DNA of 64,000 nucleotides from Streptosporangium canum (GTDB lineage: Bacteria > Actinomycetota > Actinomycetes > Streptosporangiales > Streptosporangiaceae). The position numbers and the translations under genes were made by a program. How positions within the stretch are numbered: position 1 is the stretch's first letter; each line of letters opens with the position of its first letter. This document shows, piece by piece, positions 28,326 to 36,623 of this stretch. The notes beneath the pieces are model-generated. The model ran no database searches and was not told where the DNA came from. It worked only from the letters and a program-made list of their open reading frames with translations. The DNA lies in assembly GCF_900113865.1 (NCBI RefSeq), contig NZ_FOQY01000001.1:380877-444876 (forward strand), written 5' to 3'.

Positions 28326-29042
28326 ATGAACGGTGTCATCGCCGGAATCTCCTACCGGGCGCTGCTCGGCCGTCGGCGGATCTGGCTGCTGATCATGCTG
28401 CCGGTGGTGCTGATCGGGCTGGCCGTACTCCTGCGGGTGATCGGCAGCGGCGGCGAGAACGCCACGATCACGCTCATGCGGACCTTCGCCATCGGCACCA
28501 TGCTGCCGCTGCTGGGCCTGATCGCGGGGACCGGGGTGATCGCTCCCGAGATCGACGACGGCACGATCATCCACCTGCTGGCCAAGCCGATCTCCCGCCC
28601 CGTCATCGCGCAGACCAAGTTCCTGGTCGCCGCCTCGATACTCGCGCTGTTCGCCGCCGTGCCGACCTTCGCCGCGGCCTACCTGCTGATCGGCCTCGAA
28701 TCCGGGGTCGCGTCCGGCTTCGCCGTCGGCGCCCTCGTCGGCGGCATCGCGTACGCCGCGGTGTTCATGCTGCTGGGCGTGCTGACCCGGCACGCCGTGA
28801 CGATCGGCATCGTCTACGCGCTGGTCTGGGAGGGCGTGGTGGGCAACTTCGTCCCCGGCGCCCGCAGGTTCTCCATCCAGCAGTGGGCCCAGTCGATCGC
28901 CGACCAGCTGTCGTCCTCGCCGTTCTTCTCCACCGAGATCACCCTCGGCTTCGCCGTACCCGCGCTGCTGATCGTCACCGTCGGCGCCGTCGTCTGGGCC
29001 GGCCAGCGCCTGCGGAGCTTCTCCCTCACCGGCGACGAGTGA
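28326..29042 (+). CDS. ABC transporter permease (ABC-2 type)
   Basis: 238-residue membrane protein with about six segments: WLLIMLPVVLIGLAVLLRVI, FAIGTMLPLLGLIAGTGVIA, SILALFAAVPTFAAAYLLIG and others. The conserved phrase APEIDDGTIIHLLAKPISRP is typical of ABC-2 permeases. It starts 2 bp after the second ATPase and is the last gene of the exporter operon; a very strong hairpin follows 7 bp after its stop. Confidence 0.9.
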   Translation: MNGVIAGISYRALLGRRRIWLLIMLPVVLIGLAVLLRVIGSGGENATITLMRTFAIGTMLPLLGLIAGTGVIAPEIDDGTIIHLLAKPISRPVIAQTKFLVAASILALFAAVPTFAAAYLLIGLESGVASGFAVGALVGGIAYAAVFMLLGVLTRHAVTIGIVYALVWEGVVGNFVPGARRFSIQQWAQSIADQLSSSPFFSTEITLGFAVPALLIVTVGAVVWAGQRLRSFSLTGDE

Positions 29043-29048
29043 CCCCGC

Positions 29049-29075
29049 GTGCGCCCCCTGCGACAGGGGGCGCAC
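29049..29075. terminator. Perfect 12-bp hairpin after the ABC exporter operon
   Basis: GTGCGCCCCCTG (29049-29060) pairs exactly with CAGGGGGCGCAC (29064-29075) around a 3-nt loop, 7 bp after the permease stop. There is no T-run. It directly abuts the predicted -10 box of the next gene and so forms the left border of the AAA-PIN cassette. Confidence 0.75.
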
Positions 29076-29078
29076 ATG

Positions 29079-29084
29079 TACGGT
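29079..29084 (+). promoter_or_regulatory. -10 box directly before the AAA ATPase gene (leaderless start)
   Basis: TACGGT ends 6 nt before the ATG at 29091; no ribosome site precedes that ATG. The -35 position would fall inside the hairpin just upstream, so promoter and terminator are interlocked. Confidence 0.5.
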
Positions 29085-29090
29085 TCACGT

Positions 29091-30443
29091 ATGAAGTCTC
29101 GCCTGCTGGAACTGCGCCTCACCGAGTTCAAGACCTTCCGGGACGCGACTCTTCCCCTGGGCGGCATGACGACGCTCATCGGCCGCAACAGCAGTGGAAA
29201 GTCGAACGCCCTCGACGGGCTTGAGGTGCTGTCCCGCCTGGCGTCCGGAGCGGACCTCGTTGACGCCCTGGACAGCAGGCGAGGCGACGAAGGGCCCCTG
29301 CGTGGCGGCATAGAGGGGTGTCCTCCCCACGGGACGGACCGGTTCCGGCTGGGCTGCACGGTTATGTCCCCCAGCCGGGTCGGAAGCGGCTACTTCTTCA
29401 CCCAGCTCGACGTCACCGTTCAGGTGCGCCCGGAACCGGAGATCATCAGCGAGACCCTCGTCGGCCTGTCGGAGAAGCGCCGCTCGACGCGGAACCCGGC
29501 AGGCCAGATCGCACACGATCTTCTCAAGACAGTGGACCCGTCCCCGGGTTCCGGCAGCATCGACGCCACCTGGTACAACGGCCGGCGGGGGCGGGACCCC
29601 AGAGCGCAGTTCCGCTCCACCCGCCTGCTCACCAGCCAGCTCCCACTCCGGCTCGCGGGGGAGACGGAGGCCGAGCAGCGCGTCATCAGGGCCGCGGAGG
29701 ATGTCCTGGAGACGCTCCGTGGAGTCTTCCACCTGGACCCCGTACCGCACCTCATGAGGCAGTACGTGCCCAGCCGCGACACGCGGTTGCGCAGGACCGC
29801 CGAGAATCTCCCCGCTGTGGTCGGCCACATGAGGGAGAACGACCCCCAGCGGTTCCGGCAACTCGTCGCCGGCGTGCAGGGGCTCGTCGAACACGAGGTG
29901 ACGGGGATCGAGGTCATCCGCTCGCCGCTCAACGACGTGATGCTGGCCCTCCGGGAGGACGGGGCCGTCACGCCGGCCAGAGAGATGAGCGACGGCCTGC
30001 TGAGGTTCGCCGCCATCGCCACAAGCCTGCTCCGTCAAGGACAGGACCTCGATCTCGGTGGACGCGGCGCGGAGGACGACGGCAGACCCCCGACCCTGGT
30101 GATCGAAGAGTTGGAGAACGGCCTGCACCCCTCCCAGGCCACTCAGATACTTGGCCTCGTCAAACAGGCCACACAGGAAGACGCCTCCCAAGTGATCTTC
30201 ACGACACACAGTCCCGCCCTGCTTTCGGCGCTGGAGGCGGACGACCACAAGCACGTCGTCGTCTGCTCCCGTGACCGCGACACCGGCCTTTCCCACCTTC
30301 GGAAACTTCCGGAGATGGAGGGCTACCCCAGTTTGATGGCTCAAGGCGATCTCGGCACGATCGTCTCCTCCGGCCTTCTGGAGCGGACATCCGCTCCCGC
30401 TCGTGACTTCACCGAGTTCGACCGGCTCATGGGGATCGGCTGA
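29091..30443 (+). CDS. OLD/RecF-like AAA family ATPase (AAA_15/AAA_21 type), partner of a PIN-like protein
   Basis: 450-residue cytosolic ATPase starting MKSRLLELRLTEFKTFRDAT. Walker A MTTLIGRNSSGKSNALDGLE (about residues 25-35), ABC-like signature EMSDGLLRFAAIATSLL, Walker B PTLVIEELENGLHPSQ, and the switch IFTTHSPALLSALE are all intact. The middle (about 100-280) is a helical insert as in RloA, AbiLi and OLD ATPases. No C-terminal TOPRIM nuclease is present; the last 70 residues (VVVCSRDRDTGLSHLRKL...) are short. It has its own promoter and is followed after 2 bp by a PIN-like gene. Together they look like a sensor ATPase and a separate nuclease effector. Base composition at third codon positions looks less extreme than in neighbours, hinting at transfer. 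Confidence 0.87.
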   Translation: MKSRLLELRLTEFKTFRDATLPLGGMTTLIGRNSSGKSNALDGLEVLSRLASGADLVDALDSRRGDEGPLRGGIEGCPPHGTDRFRLGCTVMSPSRVGSGYFFTQLDVTVQVRPEPEIISETLVGLSEKRRSTRNPAGQIAHDLLKTVDPSPGSGSIDATWYNGRRGRDPRAQFRSTRLLTSQLPLRLAGETEAEQRVIRAAEDVLETLRGVFHLDPVPHLMRQYVPSRDTRLRRTAENLPAVVGHMRENDPQRFRQLVAGVQGLVEHEVTGIEVIRSPLNDVMLALREDGAVTPAREMSDGLLRFAAIATSLLRQGQDLDLGGRGAEDDGRPPTLVIEELENGLHPSQATQILGLVKQATQEDASQVIFTTHSPALLSALEADDHKHVVVCSRDRDTGLSHLRKLPEMEGYPSLMAQGDLGTIVSSGLLERTSAPARDFTEFDRLMGIG

Positions 30444-30445
30444 CG

Positions 30446-30913
30446 GTGGCTCGAAAAGTGGAGTTCGTCGATACTTCGGTACTTTGCAATCTCCTCAACG
30501 TCCCCGGCAGAAACCAGGACTACGAGGCCGTCGCCCGAGAACTGAAGGAGAGACGGCAGGAGTGTGATCTCATCCTGCCCATCACCGCCGTCATCGAGAC
30601 CGGCAATCACATCGCCCAGCTCTCCGACGGCAGGGTCCGCAGGGACCGTGCCGACAAGCTGCACGCCCTCCTCGAACTCGTCATCACCGGCCGAGCCCCC
30701 TGGGTGCTCCACACCGTCGAATGGGGCGAGAGCTTCCTCCGTTCGCTGCTCGCGGGCGCCGGAACCGGGACGCCGTTCTCCGACCACGTGATGGCCAAGC
30801 TGGGGCTGGGCGACCTCTGCATCCTGACCGAACGGGAGCTCTACCGCACCAGGGTCGTCAACGTGGAGGTCGGCATCTGGACTTTGGACACACAACTTCG
30901 ATCCCATTCCTGA
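30446..30913 (+). CDS. PIN-like domain protein, likely ribonuclease effector of the AAA ATPase
   Basis: 155-residue protein starting MARKVEFVDTSVLCNLLN at GTG, 2 bp after the ATPase stop. Residues in PIN-like order are visible: Asp in EFVDTSVL (about residue 9), Glu in ITAVIETGNHIAQL (about 50), and Asp in MAKLGLGDLCILTERE (about 131), with an alpha/beta pattern between them. PIN domains cut single-stranded RNA in VapC toxins and related effectors. No VapB-type antitoxin gene is adjacent, so the ATPase may hold it inactive. A second GTG at 30458 is an alternative start. A 16-bp hairpin follows 6 bp after the stop. Confidence 0.75.
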   Translation: MARKVEFVDTSVLCNLLNVPGRNQDYEAVARELKERRQECDLILPITAVIETGNHIAQLSDGRVRRDRADKLHALLELVITGRAPWVLHTVEWGESFLRSLLAGAGTGTPFSDHVMAKLGLGDLCILTERELYRTRVVNVEVGIWTLDTQLRSHS

Positions 30914-30918
30914 ACAAC

Positions 30919-30952
30919 GTGTACGGCCCGCACCGGGGTGCGGGCCGTACAC
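30919..30952. terminator. Perfect 16-bp hairpin between the PIN gene and the convergent surface-protein gene
   Basis: GTGTACGGCCCGCACC (30919-30934) pairs exactly with GGTGCGGGCCGTACAC (30937-30952) with only two bases between the arms. It lies between two convergent stop codons and can end transcription from both sides; it is the right border of the AAA-PIN cassette. Confidence 0.85.
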
Positions 30953-30966
30953 GGGGGTTCGGAGCG

Positions 30967-31656
30967 TCATGAGGGCGAGCGCCGCGGGCGGTCGCCGAGC
31001 TTCGTGAGGCGACCGGTCCACAGCCCGAACACCATCAGGACCAGCAGCCCGGCCCCCGCCAGGACGTACCACGGGCGCGCGGGCGCGGGCGTGGCCGCCG
31101 CCCGGGCGGCGTCGTCCGCCGCGGCGCCGGCCGGCAGCTGGTCGGAGTGGGTGGCGCAGACGATCGGCTTGTCGTCCGCTTCGGCGCTCGCGCAGGCGAC
31201 GGTGGCCAGGCGCAGCAGGTCGTCCGGCGTGGCCTGCACCTCGGCGGTGGTGTGGAAGGCGGCGTTCCCGCCGGCCTTCAGGTCGACGGTCCAGATGACG
31301 TGCCCCGCCTTCGCCCTGCCGTCGCGGTCGGCCGAGACGAGCTTCAGCCCGGCCGGCAGGCTCTGGGTGAGACGGAGGTCGCTCGCGTCGGTCGTGCCGA
31401 TGTTGCGGACGGTCACGGTGTAGCTGAGCCTGTCGCCCTCCTTGGCGCTGGTGCGGCCGTTGTCGACGCTGATGCTCAGCGTCGGGGCCGTCTCCGCGGC
31501 CTTCTTCCCGCCGTCCTCGTGCGGGTGCGGTTTGGCCGGGGACGCCGCCGCGGGTGCGGCGAGGACGAGGGTCAGGGCCGCGCCGGCTCCGCAGACGGCG
31601 GCGGCGCGCCGCGCGGCGCCGGATGGCGCGGTGCCCGGGAAACGGGTCTCTGCCAT
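30967..31656 (-). CDS. DUF11-type surface protein with signal peptide and C-terminal membrane segment
   Basis: 229 residues starting MAETRFPGTAPSG with AAGGAG upstream. A Tat/Sec-like signal ends near APAAAS (about residue 39). A DUF11/CARDB-like beta-sandwich follows (LSISVDNGRTSAKEGDRLSY, TVTVRNIGTTDASDLRLTQS, LPAGLKLVSADRDGRA). Two cysteines (ATVACASAEADDKPIVCATH) may form a disulfide. The end is a membrane segment (WYVLAGAGLLVLMVFGLWTG) and basic tail. No LPXTG motif is visible. It may be a wall-anchored or membrane-held surface protein; a broken surface gene lies upstream. Confidence 0.8.
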   Translation of the reverse strand: MAETRFPGTAPSGAARRAAAVCGAGAALTLVLAAPAAASPAKPHPHEDGGKKAAETAPTLSISVDNGRTSAKEGDRLSYTVTVRNIGTTDASDLRLTQSLPAGLKLVSADRDGRAKAGHVIWTVDLKAGGNAAFHTTAEVQATPDDLLRLATVACASAEADDKPIVCATHSDQLPAGAAADDAARAAATPAPARPWYVLAGAGLLVLMVFGLWTGRLTKLGDRPRRSPS

Positions 31657-31740
31657 GGTTTCTCCTTCGTGTCACTCATGGATTCGGAACTCATGGACTC
31701 GGGTGCGTGCGGTGGGACGTCGTCGGCGCCCGGCGGCACG

Positions 31741-31995
31741 TCATTTGGCCGTCGCGACGTAGTCGATCGTCATCGTGTAGCGGCCGGCCGGGACGGAGGG
31801 GGTGTCGACCTCGTAGTCGTTGCTGATGCCGTCCCCGCCCGGCGCCGACGGGAGCGGCTTGTCGTACACGCGCACCGGGTCGGTGGTGGACAGGGACCGG
31901 AAGGTCGAGGTGCCGTGCTCGCGCACGCGCAGGTTGACGACCGAGGCCGGCCCGTGAAGGAACGGGACGCCTGCGGGTCCGTCCCTTCGGCCGAG
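31741..31995 (-). pseudogene. Truncated remnant of a surface-protein gene
   Basis: The frame ending TGA at 31741 encodes a convincing beta-rich stretch (GVPFLHGPASVVNLRVREHG, then GISNDYEVDTPSVPAGRYTM and TIDYVATAK), but upstream it meets a stop at 31996-31998 with no ATG and no ribosome site; the only start is a GTG at 31924-31926 inside the domain. In the next frame the upstream stretch MSIAVPVPACDSAEGTDPQA reads plausibly, so a frameshift near 31975 may have broken the gene. The DUF11 gene follows 84 bp downstream on the same strand. Confidence 0.55.
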
Positions 31996-33072
31996 TCACA
32001 GGCGGGGACGGGGACAGCGATGGACAAAGGACCGCCAATCCCTCGATTGATCGTGATGGTGGCGACTTTCCGCCTGCGAGTTCCCTCGGGAGCAGGGCGC
32101 TGCGACGGTCGCCGGGGGCCGGGGCCGGACCGGCGGGATGAGGCGACGGGCCGGACTCCGCGCCGGCGACGGGCCTGGTACGCGCGGCCGGAGGCGGCGA
32201 GAGCGGCGGCTCGGACCTCGGTGGCGGCACAGGGCGGCCGGGCCGGGATCGGTCCCGTGCGCGGACGGCCGCGAGCCGGATCCGCGACGGATCCCGTTGA
32301 CGCCGCCGGGCGCGGGCGCGCTCCCCGGCGGAGCGCGTCCTACCGGGCGGGCGTGGCGTGTCCGGGTGTGGCCGGAGCCGGACGGACGGGCCGCGCGCCG
32401 GACGGGGTCTCGGCTCCGGAACCGTCACCGGGCCCGCCACGCGACTGGGCGGATGAACGGGTCACGGCCCTCCACGCGCCTGCCGTGGCCGCGGAACCCG
32501 TCATGACCACGGACCCGCCCCCGGGTGCCGGCCCTCTGGAATGCACCCGTCGAACTCTGCAGGATGCCAGCATTCGTCCCTCATCTGTTCGCCAGCGGCA
32601 CCCCTGAAAGGGAGCCTCGCTTCTGTCCGCCGGCGGCATCCCCGAAAGGGAGCGCCGCCACGACCACTCAGAGTGTCTGATCAACCACTTGGAGTGTCAA
32701 CGAAGGAGAAGTGTCGGCGTGGCGTCAGATGAGGCATTTCGCCGGGCACGGTCCGGGCGGCGATCAGGGCCGCGGCGCCACGCCAGAAGTGTGGGCAATG
32801 CGCTTTCAACCCGCCCGAACGGCACCGCGCTCCGGCCGTCCGCCACGGCGGGCACGCCCCTGCGCCTGCGGGCACCGGGGTGGGGCGGGGACCGGTAGCC
32901 GACTCCCCGGCCCCGCACCTTGACCGATCGTTGAACTCCACCATGTGTGCGGGGATGGCGCTGGACCCGCGAGCGGAGTCCGGCCTCCGCCGTCACCGGA
33001 CCGGCGTGCTCCAGCCGGCCCCGCCCCCGCCCGGCGCGCGTGGAGCACGCCGGGCGAGGGTCACGGCCGTGT
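31996..33072. other. About 1.1 kb without a credible gene
   Basis: Open frames here are long only because of high GC; they lack ribosome sites, recognisable domains and sensible composition. A loose duplicate is visible near 32590-32656 (GGCAYCCCYGAAAGGGAGC twice, about 40 bp apart). No tRNA, transposase or CRISPR-like repeats are recognised. It is probably decayed or regulatory DNA between the surface genes and glmM. Confidence 0.55.
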
Positions 33073-34428
33073 TCAGACGCAGGCCGTACGGACGACGTCC
33101 GCCAGACGGCCCGCCATCAGCTCGGCCTGCTCCGCCGAGGCGGCCTCGACCATGACGCGGATCATCGGCTCGGTGCCGCTCGGCCGGATCAGCACCCGGC
33201 CGGTCTCCCCCAGCTCCGCCTCCGCCGCCGCGACCGCGGTGGACAGCTCCGGAATCGAGGCCTTCGCCCGATCCACACCCTTGACGTTGATCAGGACCTG
33301 AGGCAGCCGGGTCATCACCGACGCCAGCTCCGCCAGCGACCTGCCCTCGCGGGCCACGACCGCCAGCAGCTGGAGCGAGGTCAGCAGACCGTCTCCGGTG
33401 GTGGCGTGGTCGAGCATGAGGACGTGACCGGACTGCTCGCCGCCGAGGTTGTAGCCGCCGGCCTTCATGGCCTCCAGCACGTAGCGGTCGCCCACGGCGG
33501 TCTCGACCACGTCGATGCCCGCGTTCTTCATCGCGATCTTGAAGCCCAGGTTGGACATGACCGTGGCGACCACGGTGTCTCCCGCCAGCTCCCCTTCGGC
33601 GTGCATCGCCATGGCGAGCACGGCCATGATCTGGTCGCCGTCGATCACCTCGCCGGTGTGCGAGACCGCCAGGCAGCGGTCGGCGTCCCCGTCGTAGGCG
33701 ATCCCGACGTCCGCGTTGCGGGAGATGACGATCTGCTGGAGTTTGTCGAGGTGGGTGGAGCCCACGCCGGCGTTGATGTTGAGCCCGTCGGGGCGGGCCC
33801 CGATGGTCTCAACCGTCGCCCCGGCCCTGGTCAGCGCCTCGGGAGCCACCATGTGGGCGGCGCCGTGGGCGCAGTCGAGGACCACGTTCAGGCCGTCCAG
33901 GCGGCCGGAGACGGTGGACAGCACGTGGGACACGTAACGGTCGGCCTCGCCGTACGCTTCGCGCACGCGACCGACCGAAGCGCCGACAGGGCGCTCCCAC
34001 TTCTCGCCGACCCGCTGCTCGATCTCGTTCTCCACCGCGTCGGGCAGCTTGTAGCCGCCGCGGGTGAGGAACTTGATCCCGTTGTCCGGGGCGGGATTGT
34101 GGGAGGCGGAGATCATCACGCCCATGTCGGCTCCGAGAGCCGTGGTGAGGTAAGCGACCGCCGGGGTGGGCAGCACGCCGAGCCGGAGAACATCCACGCC
34201 AGACGACGCAAGGCCGGCGACCACAGCGGCCTCCAGGAATTCTCCTGAAGCCCGAGGGTCCCGGCCCACGACGGCGACGGGGCGGCTTCGCCGCCCGACG
34301 CTGGCATTGAACGCCCCGGCATCGCCGAGGACATGAGCCGCGGCCACGGACAGATCCATGGCGAGCTCGGCCGTGAGGTCGCGACCAGCGACCCCACGTA
34401 CCCCGTCGGTGCCGAAAAGGCGCCCCAA
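33073..34428 (-). CDS. glmM: Phosphoglucosamine mutase
   Basis: 451-residue enzyme that converts glucosamine-6-phosphate to glucosamine-1-phosphate. The start is taken as TTG giving [17 protein letters not shown], the canonical N-terminus, one base after the rpsI stop; the frame has no better start. The phosphoserine loop [17 protein letters not shown] (Ser about 109), metal loop [11 protein letters not shown] and phosphate-binding [14 protein letters not shown] are present. It follows rplM-rpsI in one transcript, the usual actinobacterial order. With no ribosome site in front, translation is probably coupled to rpsI. Confidence 0.95.
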   Translation of the reverse strand: MGRLFGTDGVRGVAGRDLTAELAMDLSVAAAHVLGDAGAFNASVGRRSRPVAVVGRDPRASGEFLEAAVVAGLASSGVDVLRLGVLPTPAVAYLTTALGADMGVMISASHNPAPDNGIKFLTRGGYKLPDAVENEIEQRVGEKWERPVGASVGRVREAYGEADRYVSHVLSTVSGRLDGLNVVLDCAHGAAHMVAPEALTRAGATVETIGARPDGLNINAGVGSTHLDKLQQIVISRNADVGIAYDGDADRCLAVSHTGEVIDGDQIMAVLAMAMHAEGELAGDTVVATVMSNLGFKIAMKNAGIDVVETAVGDRYVLEAMKAGGYNLGGEQSGHVLMLDHATTGDGLLTSLQLLAVVAREGRSLAELASVMTRLPQVLINVKGVDRAKASIPELSTAVAAAEAELGETGRVLIRPSGTEPMIRVMVEAASAEQAELMAGRLADVVRTACV

Positions 34429-34429
34429 C

Positions 34430-34948
34430 TTAACGCTTGCTGTACTGCGGAGCCTTGCGGGCCTTCTTGAGACCGTACTTCTTGCGCTCGGTGGCGCGGG
34501 CGTCACGGGTCAGGAAGCCGGCCTTCTTCAGCGGGGCGCGGTTGACCTCGACGTCCAGGATCGCCAGCGCGCGGGCGAGGCCCATGCGCAGGGCGCCGGC
34601 CTGGCCGGTCACGCCGCCGCCGTTGATGCGGGCGATGACGTCGAACTGGTCCTCGGCGCCGAGAACCACGAAGGGCTCGTTGACGATCTGCTGGTGGACC
34701 TTGTTCGGGAAGTAGCCGTCGAGCGGGCGACCGTTGATCGTCCACTTGCCGGTGCCCGGCACGATGCGCACGCGGGCGACGGACTCCTTGCGGCGGCCGG
34801 TGCCGTAAGAGTTGCCCGTGGTGATGGGCTTACGGACGGCGGCCTCGCCGCTGACAGTGGACTCGGAGGTGTACTCGGAGGGGAACTCCTCCGGGGAGTA
34901 CTCCTGCTCGCCCTCGATGGGCGTCTCGACACCGGTGGACTCAGCCAC
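34430..34948 (-). CDS. rpsI: 30S ribosomal protein S9
   Basis: 172-residue small-subunit protein whose basic tail ([12 protein letters not shown]) reaches the P-site tRNA. The core is visible: [51 protein letters not shown]. An acidic N-terminal extension of about 45 residues precedes the core, as in other actinobacteria. Second gene of the rplM operon; glmM follows after 1 bp. Confidence 0.98.
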   Translation of the reverse strand: MAESTGVETPIEGEQEYSPEEFPSEYTSESTVSGEAAVRKPITTGNSYGTGRRKESVARVRIVPGTGKWTINGRPLDGYFPNKVHQQIVNEPFVVLGAEDQFDVIARINGGGVTGQAGALRMGLARALAILDVEVNRAPLKKAGFLTRDARATERKKYGLKKARKAPQYSKR

Positions 34949-35017
34949 GGTTCTCCTCTAACTTTCCTACTCGGCGTCGGCCGTCGGCCAACGCTGCTGG
35001 CGATAAGCAGCTAGCGA

Positions 35018-35461
35018 CTACTGGGCGATCTGGGTGAGCTCGAAGGGCACCGGCTGCTGTGCCTGGTGCGGGTGCTCGGAGCCGGCGTAGACCTTGAGCT
35101 TCTTGATCATCTTCCGGCCCAGGGCGTTCTTGGGAAGCATGCCCTTGACGGCCTTCTCGACGGCACGGTCGGGACGCTTCTCCATGAGCTCACCGTAGGT
35201 CACGGAACGCAGACCGCCGGGGTAGCCCGAGTGACGGTACGCCTTCTTCTGCTCGAGCTTGTTGCCGGTCAGCGCGACCTTGTCGGCGTTGATGATGACG
35301 ACGAAGTCACCGGTGTCGACGTGGTTGGCGAAGGTCGGCTTGTGCTTACCGCGAAGCAGGATCGCGACGTGGCTGGCCAGCCGGCCAAGCACGATGTCGG
35401 TGGCGTCGATGATGTGCCACTGACGCTCGACTTCGGCAGGCTTGGGTGTGTACGTGCGCAC
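35018..35461 (-). CDS. rplM: 50S ribosomal protein L13
   Basis: 147-residue large-subunit protein starting [20 protein letters not shown] at GTG. Typical L13 motifs are [39 protein letters not shown] and [18 protein letters not shown]. First gene of rplM-rpsI-glmM, with a promoter about 170 bp upstream, leaving a leader long enough for feedback control. Confidence 0.98.
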   Translation of the reverse strand: MRTYTPKPAEVERQWHIIDATDIVLGRLASHVAILLRGKHKPTFANHVDTGDFVVIINADKVALTGNKLEQKKAYRHSGYPGGLRSVTYGELMEKRPDRAVEKAVKGMLPKNALGRKMIKKLKVYAGSEHPHQAQQPVPFELTQIAQ

Positions 35462-35637
35462 GGTCGTATGCCTTCTTTGCTCGCGTCTTCGGCGCTGTCG
35501 GAAGTGACAGCAACGTGGTCGGTAGGTGCGGGCACACGACAGCCCGGACCTTCCGTCTCCCTAGGACCGAGGAGATGACGCCGGACGCGCCGCGCATCGG
35601 TCTGCAGAGGAGACCAATTCGCACACAACGAACTAGC

Positions 35638-35667
35638 AGGATACCGGCGCGGACGAGCATGGGTCAA
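35638..35667 (-). promoter_or_regulatory. rplM operon promoter
   Basis: On the minus strand TTGACC (35667-35662) and TATCCT (35643-35638) are 18 bp apart, a good vegetative promoter. It lies in the 359-bp divergent gap 35462-35820; the rest of that gap holds the roughly 170-nt rplM leader and, towards the right end, an AT-richer stretch with TATCTT (35805-35810) before the CAP-protein gene. No gene is seen in the gap. Confidence 0.65.
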
Positions 35668-35820
35668 AAAGACGCGACTCTTCGCCGGTGTCCCTGGGCA
35701 GTCTACCGGCGTCAGGGCACTGGTCGGGAATCGGCGCACTCAGCTTTCACAGAACGGTTCCGACACGTTCTCGACATTCCCTTCTTCCCCAATGCAAACA
35801 TCTCTATCTTTAACAGCGGT

Positions 35821-36588
35821 ATGTGGCAACCCCCTCACCCCCGGCATACCCAGCGGACCAGCCTGCGCCGCATGGGACTGTTCGCGTGTCTGATGACCGT
35901 GCTGCTGCTGGGGTTCCTCATCGGCCGGGGAAGCCTCAACAGGGAGACCCCCAGCCAGATCTACCTGAACAACGCCGGGGCGCCGACACCCACCCCCACC
36001 GCCGCGAACGTCGGCGGGCGCAACGTCGCCCGCGCCCCGCTCTCCCGGGTCGTCCGCCCCTCCGCCGCCCCCGTGACGACACTGCCGCAGCCCACTCCGC
36101 GCGCCACCCGGGCCCCTAGCGACTCGATCGACGACTTCACCGACGACGACTCCCGCTACGTCCTCAACGGGGAGGGAGGGCAGGACAGCCCCACCGTCTC
36201 CACTCCCCTGACCCCGATGGAGAAGGGGATCATCCGGCTCACCAACGCCGAGCGCAGGCGGCACGGCTGCGCTCCGCTCCGGGTCGACAGGCGGCTGGTC
36301 AAGTCGGCCAGGACCCACTCGGAGGAGATGGCGAAGAACGGCACCTTCTCCCACAACTCCCCCGACGGCGAGTCGCCCTGGGACCGGATGGAGGCCGCCG
36401 GCTACCGCGACGGGGGCGCGGAGAACATCGGTCGCGGCTACGCCTCGGCCGCCGAGACGGTGCGGAGCTGGATGGCGACCCCCAGCCACCGGGGCAACAT
36501 CCTCAACTGCAAACTGACCGCCACCGGGGTCGGGACGATGGAAGGCCCGGGCGGTCCCTGGTGGACGCAGGACTTCGGTTACTCCTGA
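35821..36588 (+). CDS. CAP/SCP-domain protein with N-terminal membrane anchor
   Basis: 255 residues starting MWQPPHPRHTQRTSLRRMGL. One membrane segment (ACLMTVLLLGFLIGRG, about 22-37), then a Pro/Thr-rich linker, and a C-terminal CAP domain (about 135-255): LTNAERRRHGCAPLRVDRRL, ARTHSEEMAKNGTFSHNSPD, ENIGRGYASAAETVRSWMAT and SHRGNILNCKLTATGVG. Putative ligand His residues and the Glu of ENIGRG are conserved. Bacterial CAP proteins are exported and largely uncharacterised; wall-associated roles are suspected. TATCTT lies 10 nt before the ATG and no ribosome site is seen. Confidence 0.88.
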   Translation: MWQPPHPRHTQRTSLRRMGLFACLMTVLLLGFLIGRGSLNRETPSQIYLNNAGAPTPTPTAANVGGRNVARAPLSRVVRPSAAPVTTLPQPTPRATRAPSDSIDDFTDDDSRYVLNGEGGQDSPTVSTPLTPMEKGIIRLTNAERRRHGCAPLRVDRRLVKSARTHSEEMAKNGTFSHNSPDGESPWDRMEAAGYRDGGAENIGRGYASAAETVRSWMATPSHRGNILNCKLTATGVGTMEGPGGPWWTQDFGYS

Positions 36589-36611
36589 GCCAATCGGCTC
36601 TGATACAGGAC

Positions 36612-36617
36612 TAGTCT
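36612..36617 (+). promoter_or_regulatory. -10 box directly before the proline-rich membrane protein gene (leaderless start)
   Basis: TAGTCT ends 6 nt before the ATG at 36624; no ribosome site is present. Confidence 0.5.
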
Positions 36618-36623
36618 CGGCGC

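Noticed and set aside
31147-32607. Long plus-strand open frame over the DUF11 gene and orphan DNA
   Set aside because: Antisense to a convincing surface protein gene, composition biased to Arg/Gly/Pro, no ribosome site.
32580-32700. Possible insertion-sequence ends near the GAAAGGGAGC duplicates
   Set aside because: No transposase, no clear inverted terminal repeats and no target duplication could be found.
35462-35820. Plus-strand extension of the CAP-protein frame upstream of 35821
   Set aside because: The extension runs opposite the rplM leader and promoter and adds a non-signal-like N-terminus; the ATG at 35821 puts the membrane segment in the right place.
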